Shown piece after piece: positions 28,065 through 35,889 of a stretch of 64,000 bases of DNA (its first letter is position 1; each line of letters opens with the position of its first letter). The stretch is taken from contig OZ241847.1 of the NCBI GenBank assembly GCA_965202915.1, forward strand, positions 2,170,001-2,234,000, read 5' to 3'. Made by a program: the position numbers and the translations under genes. The notes under the pieces are model-generated. The model saw only the letters and a program-made list of their open reading frames with translations, was not told the origin of the DNA and did no database searches. Source of the DNA: G965202915 sp965202915 (GTDB lineage Bacteria; Pseudomonadota; Gammaproteobacteria; Eutrophobiales; Eutrophobiaceae).

Positions 28065-29718
28065 TTTTCTTGACGTTGTCAAGCCTAAACAATAAAAATG
28101 AAATTAGACTTAGAATATCAAGGCAACTATTTTCTGGAAATAATATATTTGATGTTGTCCTAGGTTCATGGTGCGTTGGATTTCTGAATGCTTGCACCAA
28201 ACCAACTGAAAGAAATTGTTGACCCCTTTGCATGTTAAGTTCTGTGTCGTCGGAAAGGTCTGAAATTTGAAGTATTGGAAGCCTGGTTATTGTTGTTCTC
28301 CCTCTCTCGTTGTGTGATTCAAAACTAAAAGATTTATGCATCAAATCAGTAGATGAATAATTAACACCAGCCTTATCTCTAATTTCCCTTTCATAAATCA
28401 CCACTCCCTCTTTTGCAGCATCCAGATATCGGGCATTTTTATAATCTTCGTACAGTCGATCCCTGATAAGCTGATGCAAATTTCTCCAATGATAATAAGG
28501 GTAAGAAGGTATAAGTTTTTTAAACTCGACAAACAGCCGATTTGATTCAATAGTTTCTATTTCAGGAAAATCTTCAATCAGTTTTTCAGTAATAACCTCA
28601 ATACTATTCTGAATTTCCTCCGGCATAGAATTTTTCCAGTCTTCCAGACCAATATCGCCAAGGCTGTTATCAACCTCGGCTATTTTCTTTTCTTTACGCT
28701 TTCTACGCCAATCCAATTGAACGAACTGGACACATTTCTCAAGATATGTATGAAGTTTGCTAGTTTGTAAATACCCCCAGTTTAGGTTTTGTCTGTTAGT
28801 GGAAATTACGTCCTCTGAAAAATCTTCTATAAAATCCACTTCCAACCATCCCGTCATATAAGAAAAGAAATGACTGGACGTGCTATCAGAAAATTGATAA
28901 GGAGATTGCACGAGTTTCCCCCGCGAAAACAAAGAAATACCCCTTGAATCAAATCTTGGTGCAATGGGCTTTTCAGGCGTAATGATCTTTCCCTGAATCT
29001 CAGACCGGTGCTCATAATCTGATTCTATGTTTGAAAAATCCTCGGGGAAATTCCAAGAAAATTCTTCACCAAATGCGGAGAAGTGCATATCATTGGACAA
29101 CATTACCGGGTCTTCATCGTTACGCCTTACGGTAACGGAAAAATCTTCATCGAAAATAAAAAACCTTGCTATGCTGTTGGCAAGAAATTTTTCCGAAAAA
29201 TCAGATTCTCTATTGATGTTTGTAAGTATTATTTGAGTTCCGGATTGACCATCTTCAACAATTTTGTCAATTACTTGCGGGATCATTAAATATTTCCCTC
29301 TCGTGGAGTTCATTAAATCATCCCAATCCATCGTAAAAATATTTCTTTTTCCCTGTTGAACAGTGTTTACGGTAATTGTCCGAACAATCCCAAAGAATGA
29401 AAGCTTGCCCAAACCCTTTTTACCGATAACCTTCCTACCTCTCGGAGTCAACTCTTCTCCATCTTCTCTGCGGTTTCTCCCAATAACAAGAAATTTCTTG
29501 TCAATATCATTAAAAGACATTCCTGTTCCATTGTCCGTTACAATAATTTCTTTTTCATTAATATCATTCAACTGCACTTCCACTTTTGTGGCATCTGCAT
29601 CATATGCGTTGGCTAGCAGCTCACTTAAAACCGGAGGAAGAGTTGAGTACATACGAACTCCAAGGTGCTCTATAACTCTTGGGTCAAACTTCATCGTCAA
29701 TTGATTAGATTCCAGCAT
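28057..29718 (-). CDS. GHKL ATPase with C-terminal Ymh/HEPN-like domain
   Basis: A 553-residue protein whose N-terminal half is an Hsp90/MutL-like GHKL ATPase. The N box is SELLANAYDAD (Glu33, Asn37), followed by VTDNGTGMSF (61-69) and GKKGLGKLSFFG (99-110). The S5-like and middle region (about 150-350) resembles MORC/MutL-type proteins. The C-terminal about 60 residues contain FLSVGLVQAFRNPTHHEPRT (Arg512...His517/518). The closing hydrophobic helix is LDILSLISFLLFRLD, the signature of the Ymh (TIGR02391)/HEPN-like domain found in abortive-infection proteins. It lies 12 bases after the methyltransferase. The ATPase assignment is firm; the HEPN-like assignment is from motif reading. Confidence 0.85.
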   Translation of the reverse strand: MLESNQLTMKFDPRVIEHLGVRMYSTLPPVLSELLANAYDADATKVEVQLNDINEKEIIVTDNGTGMSFNDIDKKFLVIGRNRREDGEELTPRGRKVIGKKGLGKLSFFGIVRTITVNTVQQGKRNIFTMDWDDLMNSTRGKYLMIPQVIDKIVEDGQSGTQIILTNINRESDFSEKFLANSIARFFIFDEDFSVTVRRNDEDPVMLSNDMHFSAFGEEFSWNFPEDFSNIESDYEHRSEIQGKIITPEKPIAPRFDSRGISLFSRGKLVQSPYQFSDSTSSHFFSYMTGWLEVDFIEDFSEDVISTNRQNLNWGYLQTSKLHTYLEKCVQFVQLDWRRKRKEKKIAEVDNSLGDIGLEDWKNSMPEEIQNSIEVITEKLIEDFPEIETIESNRLFVEFKKLIPSYPYYHWRNLHQLIRDRLYEDYKNARYLDAAKEGVVIYEREIRDKAGVNYSSTDLMHKSFSFESHNERGRTTITRLPILQISDLSDDTELNMQRGQQFLSVGLVQAFRNPTHHEPRTTSNILFPENSCLDILSLISFLLFRLDNVKKNG

Positions 29719-29730
29719 AATAAAACTATC

Positions 29731-30771
29731 TCAGCCCGAGTAAAAAGATTTCGCTATTCTGTAAGCAAGTTGCGGTGGCACTGCATTGCCTATTAGCTTG
29801 GCTGCGATCATTGAACTTTCACACGCAAAAACATAGTCTTCGCTGAACGTTTGTAGTGTTGCACCTTCTCTTAGGGACAATCCTCTGTTCTCCTCGGGAT
29901 GGGCAAATCGACCATTTGAAATCCCGTTAAATCTCGTTGTAATTGTTGAAGAGGGTTTATCCCACCTCAATCTCCCATAAACATCCCGAAAAGAATTATC
30001 TTTGCCTTTGTAGGTGTTCAATTGAAGCTCGGGGTCGTCTTTCCATGCGCTCCTTGTCCCGCCGTCTTTGGGTGTTAGCTTGAGCCGTCTCAAATTTTTT
30101 TCGGATAACGATGAAACTGTATCCATGAAATTATTTTCATCCTTATAACCGGATTGCAGAACGGGAAATCCATTATGGGTCCCTATAAATTCCTTCAATA
30201 CGGATTCTTTCTCCGGTTGGGGAAGATCAATCGATTTTTTTACCCTGGAAGCAATCAAGATAAATCTCTTTCTGCTTTGCGGAACTCCATAATACTTGGC
30301 ATTGATAATATCCTCGACAATCTTATATTCTTTTTCAAGTTTCCGACAAAATTTGTCAAGCCCACTTTCCGCTTTGTTTCTTTTTATTCCCGGAACATTT
30401 TCTATAATTACATAACCCGGTTTGTAGTAACAGACAAAGCGCCAAAAATGATCAAGCAGTCCTCTGGTGTTCTCCGATGATCTTTTGTTCGTATTCAGGG
30501 TGGTCCAGTGCTGGCATGGGCTGCACCCTATAAAGATCAAAGAGTCGTCATTGCGTTTAATCCCACAATTTTTTTCCAGAAAAGTTCGTGGTGTGTCTTC
30601 TATATCTTTTAGAAAAAATTTTGTCCCCGGATGATTTGCCTCATATGTCTCTTTACAATCCTCATCCACATCTATCCCGGCAACAACCTTTACTCCGGCC
30701 ATCTTTAACCCTTGGGACATGCCGCCGGCACCGCAAAAAAAATCAACCGCTCTTAAGGATTTTTTTCTCAT
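29731..30771 (-). CDS. DNA (cytosine-5-)-methyltransferase
   Basis: A 346-residue C5 methyltransferase with all key motifs. AVDFFCGAGGMSQGL (8-22) is motif I for AdoMet, and FIGCSPCQHWTTL (80-92) is motif IV with catalytic Cys86. IIENVPGIK (122-130) is motif VI, VPQSRKRFILIASR (163-176) is motif VIII, and LIGNAVPPQLAYRIA is motif X. The target recognition region (about 180-290) has no recognised specificity. Its ATG overlaps the stop of the upstream 781-codon gene by four bases. Base composition is visibly more AT-rich than the flanking genes, pointing to transfer. It is likely the modification arm of the cassette. Confidence 0.95.
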   Translation of the reverse strand: MRKKSLRAVDFFCGAGGMSQGLKMAGVKVVAGIDVDEDCKETYEANHPGTKFFLKDIEDTPRTFLEKNCGIKRNDDSLIFIGCSPCQHWTTLNTNKRSSENTRGLLDHFWRFVCYYKPGYVIIENVPGIKRNKAESGLDKFCRKLEKEYKIVEDIINAKYYGVPQSRKRFILIASRVKKSIDLPQPEKESVLKEFIGTHNGFPVLQSGYKDENNFMDTVSSLSEKNLRRLKLTPKDGGTRSAWKDDPELQLNTYKGKDNSFRDVYGRLRWDKPSSTITTRFNGISNGRFAHPEENRGLSLREGATLQTFSEDYVFACESSMIAAKLIGNAVPPQLAYRIAKSFYSG

Positions 30772-33113
30772 TCGCCACCGCCCAAACTGGCTATTAATGT
30801 TACTATATGTGCCGCAACCGCGGACGAGGCAGCACGCACGACAGAATCTTCGTCATATTCCTCCCGGCCATCGGAATTATCTTCGGAGTCACTGACAAGT
30901 CTCTTATACATTGCTAATGTGAGAATGCCCACCCCCACCCTGAAGCGGTGCCTGATGATCTCTCTCTTACCCTCATCTGATTCTTTGGAAATTAAGTACA
31001 AGAGATATTTATTGGCTTTGTTCACATATATGGTTAGCGTTTCTCCTCTGGACACATGACCGCCCGACTCTTCATTGTAGTTATGTTCATCCCAATATTC
31101 TTGCTCCACCCACTCAATATTCGGAAATTCCCGAGCCGGTCTCTCTTGATTGTTTGTGTCTGTTTCATCCCCGGGCGGGTTTCTTTGAGTTTCTTCCGCA
31201 CTGGCAATTTTGATCATTACGTCAAAAGTCAGAGGATCTGTTCTTTCCGGGTTTGAGTCATCAAAGCCAAACTGAACGGCAATTTCATCTCCTACTTTTG
31301 CCCCCGCGGGAGTTATGACTTTTATTCGGAATTTTCCATTACGCAGAGAACCCGAATGTGGCAATATATCAGGTGATGGGTGAATAAACTCCCCTCGGTT
31401 GGCATCTCTTATCAAATAATCATTTTGAGCGTCTGTTCTACATTCAATTCGTCTGTAAGAATTTATGGGAACACTCTTAACATTGCCCTCCTCCAAGTGC
31501 GTGGGAGTTAAATATGTGGGGAACAATTTCCCTTCATATTGATCCTCACCTCCGGATGTTGCAATCTGACTGTCAACAATACTTCCAACATCAAATAGTT
31601 CTTGAAGATCCGGATTATCTTTAACAAGATTGGAAAGAAATTCTTTATCGGTCTGCTCTTCTATTTGCTCGCTAATACGACGGTTTTTTATTTCTCTTGC
31701 ATATTCCCTAAGTTCTCCGCTCCCGGCCAAGGCATCTATAATAATTTTCTTTAGTTCTCTCGTGAGCCCTATGTCCGCCATTCTTTCCCTGTCCGATTTA
31801 AACACGGCGGCTCGCGCCGTATTATCCATGGCATTACAATCTATTTGAACAATTAAATGGTTTCTCAAATCATCCAGTCGCGCCTTCCGCAACAGACTGG
31901 CTCTGTCCGCAGATTGGGACTGACCGTTGATCGTGTAGAACATTCTGTATGGCTGTTTGCGCAAATAATCCTTCATTTTCTTCAACCCAAAATAAGATAT
32001 TCGGATAGTCCCCAAATCCGAATTTTCAGAATTTTCAATTACGTTTTCCAAGTCAACTTCGCTTTCCTCACTTCTTTCATCATCGGATTTGAGCACTATA
32101 TTCATACCGGAAAAAGTTCTCGGTGCAATACCCTCCGCTCTAAGACCGCTCCTTGTGGGTTGAGCATCAAAATCATAAAGACGAACAGGCAAGGCACAAT
32201 TTATAAGGTTGGTCGTAAGCGCATCATATAGTCCTATATCAACCGCACGGGCACGAGGCCCTATATCGTATTCATATAACTTCACAATGCTGCCACCATT
32301 GATGACGACACCGATATCCTCTCTGCCAAAAGCCTTGATTTCATCGGTTTCAAAACAGGCAATTTCTCCGTCGGGACAAAAATACTCAACCACTGGCAAA
32401 TCCTCTCCTTCTCGAACTCCTCTTACCCTTATCAAAGTCCATCCCCATAGACCATCCGAACCGTAAGTGGTTCTTTTGGACAGAATAAACTTATACATCC
32501 CCGCCCTGATATCTGCTCGGGTACAAAAAGGTATGGATCCGGTGCTACCCATATTAAATCGACCTTGGACAAACGGAATGCCTTCCTTATTCTTTTCTCC
32601 AAGAGATAAAAAAGTTTTTCCAAAATCTGTATGATTTTGCCCCTCACCAAAATCAACTATCGTATAGTTTGGACAAATATCATTTCTCCTTCCTGTTCTC
32701 TTAATACCAATCAAAACACTTTTTTCAGCCAGATCAGTCCTTTGATTCGGGCTTAACAAAGCCAACCTGCCTTCTTGAACTTTGGGGAAAAAGTGTTTGA
32801 CAGCCTCGCTCATATCTTGGGGAGCTGATTCACCATAAAAATCTATTTGCTCTTCCTTTGCCCTGCGCATAAGGATTGCGTCAATGGAATTAATGATTAA
32901 CTCTGCCAACGCACCGACTGGTTGGCTCGTTTGGACGCTCACCCTGTCCCAATTTTTATCCGCGCCGCCGTAAGGCTTCCAATTTTCATCAGCGCTAAAT
33001 TCAGGCTGGCTTTCCATGAACCGATTAACGTCGTCGGCTGACAAAGCACCGAGAAACTTATTCGCTATTAACTTTGAAAGTGGGCTGTTGAAAAATTTTC
33101 TCGAATCATTCAT
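30768..33113 (-). CDS. Large GHKL-type ATP-binding protein, first gene of the defence-like cassette
   Basis: A 781-residue protein with a divergent GHKL fold. The N box is ALAELIINSIDAILMRR (68-84, Glu71 and Asn75). DFGEGQ (154-159) is the D-x-G-x-G motif. FVQGRFNMGSTGSIPF (181-196) is the glycine lid and has an unusually long gap after the DxG motif. The middle region (200-500) is MutL/MORC-like in layout; the C-terminal region (about 560-781) is predicted soluble, with an acidic stretch SEDNSDGREEYDEDSV near the end. No catalytic nuclease motif is evident. The methyltransferase overlaps its stop by four bases. I do not know a named family for the whole protein. Its partnership with Dcm, GHKL-Ymh and Vsr suggests an ATP-dependent sensor. 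Confidence 0.85.
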   Translation of the reverse strand: MNDSRKFFNSPLSKLIANKFLGALSADDVNRFMESQPEFSADENWKPYGGADKNWDRVSVQTSQPVGALAELIINSIDAILMRRAKEEQIDFYGESAPQDMSEAVKHFFPKVQEGRLALLSPNQRTDLAEKSVLIGIKRTGRRNDICPNYTIVDFGEGQNHTDFGKTFLSLGEKNKEGIPFVQGRFNMGSTGSIPFCTRADIRAGMYKFILSKRTTYGSDGLWGWTLIRVRGVREGEDLPVVEYFCPDGEIACFETDEIKAFGREDIGVVINGGSIVKLYEYDIGPRARAVDIGLYDALTTNLINCALPVRLYDFDAQPTRSGLRAEGIAPRTFSGMNIVLKSDDERSEESEVDLENVIENSENSDLGTIRISYFGLKKMKDYLRKQPYRMFYTINGQSQSADRASLLRKARLDDLRNHLIVQIDCNAMDNTARAAVFKSDRERMADIGLTRELKKIIIDALAGSGELREYAREIKNRRISEQIEEQTDKEFLSNLVKDNPDLQELFDVGSIVDSQIATSGGEDQYEGKLFPTYLTPTHLEEGNVKSVPINSYRRIECRTDAQNDYLIRDANRGEFIHPSPDILPHSGSLRNGKFRIKVITPAGAKVGDEIAVQFGFDDSNPERTDPLTFDVMIKIASAEETQRNPPGDETDTNNQERPAREFPNIEWVEQEYWDEHNYNEESGGHVSRGETLTIYVNKANKYLLYLISKESDEGKREIIRHRFRVGVGILTLAMYKRLVSDSEDNSDGREEYDEDSVVRAASSAVAAHIVTLIASLGGGE

Positions 33114-34029
33114 TTATGAAAATTCACCTAGGTTTTGGTATTTAATCAGTACATATCCATAACCGTTAAAAATCATTCCCGGAACCAAATGGCCACCCAC
33201 TTGCGGAATAGGCCCGGATGTCATCATCGCCGGCATATTTGAACCAAAAAACCGCCGCCGGCACAACCGAACATTTGCCAAGCCGGCAGTTTTCCACCAC
33301 CACCTTGAGCATGGCGTATTCGCCGTTGACTTGGCAGGCGAAAGCCAGCATATCGAATGCTACTTGATACGCCAAATGATGTCGAGTTTAATATATCCAG
33401 TTTGACCATTACGCATGTCGGTGATGTCGAGATCTTCACGCAGTGCTTTATCGCCATTGGTTAGGACCATTTTGTAACTGTATTTGTCGCCGCCCGCTAG
33501 AATCGCCGGACATACGGACTCCCCGAACCAAGAATGATAACATTAGCTCCCTCTACAATCCAGGTATTTCCCAACGCCTGTCCTTCCAGAACACCTATCG
33601 ACCAAACCATCGGTTACTGACAGAACAACATCTACGGACGTGGCGACAGCGGTAATTGGGTTATCATGGAATCATCCGATTCACACCATCTCCAGAATAT
33701 ACGGGCGGCAGCATCGGACACTTCCTTGGGTATGTGTGCTACCCGCACCTCCAATTAACACGGCCGAGTTGAGAATGTGAACCAAGTATTTCGTTGGTAA
33801 TTACCCCACATCCTTCGACTTATCAGGTAATGAGACAAGACTCGGCAAGGTTACGGGACTTCCCCGGTCACCGTCTGTGCACAATCTTATAATGCTTTTC
33901 TGCGAAAATTATGAGGATTGTGTAAAATCCTCTCTTGTATAGGATTAGGATACCCTCTTGCCACACTTCAGACTGAAATCTGCCTTCTCCTCAAGAAAGG
34001 AGTGGCGCAAGGTGAACAGATAATCGGAT
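33114..34029 (+). other. 0.9-kb region between the cassette and TMTC copy 2: decayed sequence
   Basis: No intact gene. The first 70 bases probably hold the promoter of the minus-strand cassette. The rest includes a minus-strand C-terminal fragment (33360-33540, listed separately). Closer to the next gene, GAGGATTGTGTAAAATCCTC (33912-33931) forms a short hairpin. A segment at about 33955-33995 resembles the segment upstream of TMTC copy 1 (about 25445-25480): both contain an 'ACTTCAGACTGAAATCT / ACTACGGACTGGAATCT' type match, so the duplication extended upstream of the genes. Confidence 0.45.
33360..33540 (-). pseudogene. C-terminal fragment of an unidentified protein
   Basis: A stop-to-stop minus-strand frame of about 60 codons ends TAG at 33362-33360. 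It reads coherently as SVCPAILAGGDKYSYKMVLT and then ITDMRNGQTGYIKLDIIWRI. The beta-strand-like, charged composition suggests the tail of a real protein. There is a stop immediately upstream and no start, so it looks like a remnant left at the right edge of the inserted cassette. The family is not recognised. Confidence 0.35.
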
Positions 34030-35889
34030 ATGGCGGCCCGAAAAAACCGAAACAAGGCCCGGCGCAGGCAAATGAAGCTGCAAACCACCGCCAGGCGCCC
34101 CGGCACGGTGCGTAGCCGGACCGGCCCCGTACCCATCAAATCGTCGCCGGGCGGGTTGCAATCGCTTTTTTCCGGGCTCAAGCGGAGCGTACTTCACGGG
34201 GACCCGATCCCACCCGCACTCGCGGCCACGGCGCTGTGGCTGCTGATACTCATCAGTTACCTGCCCGCGACCTGGGCCGGTTTCGTGTGGGACGACTTCG
34301 CGTTCACGGAGGCCGAACAGGTACTGCGCCCATCCGGTCTTTGGGATATCTGGTTCAAGCCGCACTCGCTGCAGAATGAAGGCCATTACTGGCCGCTCCT
34401 CTATACGACCTTCTGGCTGGAGCACAAGTTGTGGGGGCTGGACCCGACCGGTTATCATATCGTCAACCTGCTGCTGCACGGGTTGACCACGCTGTTGTTG
34501 TGGCGCCTGCTGCTGCGGCTGGCCGTGCCGGGCGCCTGGTTCGCGGCGGCGGTGTTCGCCGTGCACCCCCTGCACGTGGAGTCGGTGGCATGGGTTATCG
34601 GACGCAAGGACGTGCTGGCGGGGCTGTTCTCCGTGGCCTGCGTGCTGAGCTATCTGCGTTTCGTGGAAGCTGGTCGCCGCGCACGCTATACGCACTACTT
34701 TCGGGCACTGGCGCTGTTCGTGGCGGGACTGTTGAGCAAATCCATTGTCGTCACCCTGCCGGTGTCGCTGTTGATCTGGCACTGGTGGAAGCAGGGTCGC
34801 GTAGCCGTGACCGACGCACTGAGGACGCTGCCGTTCCTGCTGCTGGGGCTCGGCATCACGATCATCGACTGGTGGTACTACAAGGACCGGGAAGAGATTG
34901 TCCTGGAGGACTACTCGTTGATCGAGCAGACGCTGAACGCGGCGCACGCGCTGTGGTTCTACGTTGGCAAACTGGTCTGGCCGGCGGAACTGGCAGTCAT
35001 CTACCCGCGCTGGGAAATCAACGTCAGCGAGCCACTGGCCTGGGCGTATCTGGTCACCGCCGTCGCGGTGGTGTGGCTGCTGTGGTTCTACCGCGACCGC
35101 ATTGGCCGGGGGCCGCTGGCGGGGGTGCTGTTCTTCGTGGTGACGCTATCACCGACCCTGGGGTTCGTCGAGTACGGTTTCATGCAGTTCTCGCTGGTCG
35201 CCGACCGCTATCAGTACCTGGCCGGGATCGGAGTGACGGCGGGCCTCGTGGCCGCCGCGGCCCGCGTTGCAGGCCGGCTGTCGGGTACGCCGGCGAGGGG
35301 CGTACAGGCCGCGGCGGTGCTGCTGCTGGTCGTGCTGGGAACCATCAGTTGGAACCAGGCGGGCATCTACCGCGACAACTTCACGTTCTACCAGCATATC
35401 ATCGCTCTCAACCCGCAGGCCAGGAACGCCTGGTACAACCTTGGCAGAGAGTATTCCATGCAGGGCCGCACGCAGGATGCGCTGGCCGCGTATCTCACCG
35501 CCGGCGAGCAGCGCCCCGACCACGTCTGGGCGCATATCGGCGCCGGGCAGATGGCCGCGGAACTGGGAAGGCTCGCCGAGGCGGAGATGTACCTGCAACG
35601 CGCGCTTGCGGTTGACCCGAGTTTCCCGGAAGCCCTCAACAATATGGGAGCGCTGCGGCTCAGACAAAAACGCTACAGCGAGGCGCTCGAACTCTTTGAG
35701 ACCCTGATTGAGATGCAGCCCGAGTACGCCAAGGTTTATTCTGGCATAGGCGTGGCCCTGGCCGGACTCAGGCGGTTTGAAGAGGCGTTGCGGAGTTTTG
35801 ACCGCGCGCTTGAACTGGACCCGTCACTGGAAGAGGCGCGGGTCAACCGCGAGCACGTATTGCGGAACTCCAAAAGCGAGAGCAGGTAA
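34030..35889 (+). CDS. TMTC-like membrane protein with C-terminal TPRs (copy 2)
   Basis: A 619-residue paralog of the protein at 25501 with the same layout: basic tail ARKNRNKARRRQMK (3-16), about ten membrane helices (70-440) and C-terminal TPRs (about 450-610). Shared blocks include TWAGFVWDDFAFTE, EGHYWPLLYTTFWLEHKLWG, TGYHIVNLLLHGLTTLLLWR, HPLHVESVAWVIGRKDVLAG and a TLGFVEYG...VADRYQYLAG segment. The assignment as a GT-C, O-mannosyltransferase-like protein rests on these family motifs. The TAA stop shares its last A with the ATG of the next gene (TAATG), so the two are translationally coupled. GC-rich coding, unlike the cassette to its left. Confidence 0.86.
   Translation: MAARKNRNKARRRQMKLQTTARRPGTVRSRTGPVPIKSSPGGLQSLFSGLKRSVLHGDPIPPALAATALWLLILISYLPATWAGFVWDDFAFTEAEQVLRPSGLWDIWFKPHSLQNEGHYWPLLYTTFWLEHKLWGLDPTGYHIVNLLLHGLTTLLLWRLLLRLAVPGAWFAAAVFAVHPLHVESVAWVIGRKDVLAGLFSVACVLSYLRFVEAGRRARYTHYFRALALFVAGLLSKSIVVTLPVSLLIWHWWKQGRVAVTDALRTLPFLLLGLGITIIDWWYYKDREEIVLEDYSLIEQTLNAAHALWFYVGKLVWPAELAVIYPRWEINVSEPLAWAYLVTAVAVVWLLWFYRDRIGRGPLAGVLFFVVTLSPTLGFVEYGFMQFSLVADRYQYLAGIGVTAGLVAAAARVAGRLSGTPARGVQAAAVLLLVVLGTISWNQAGIYRDNFTFYQHIIALNPQARNAWYNLGREYSMQGRTQDALAAYLTAGEQRPDHVWAHIGAGQMAAELGRLAEAEMYLQRALAVDPSFPEALNNMGALRLRQKRYSEALELFETLIEMQPEYAKVYSGIGVALAGLRRFEEALRSFDRALELDPSLEEARVNREHVLRNSKSESR

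Noticed and set aside
34431..35615. 394-codon plus-strand ORF
   Set aside because: Out-of-frame shadow of the GC-rich TMTC-like gene, with Arg/Gly/Ala-rich translation typical of a shifted frame.
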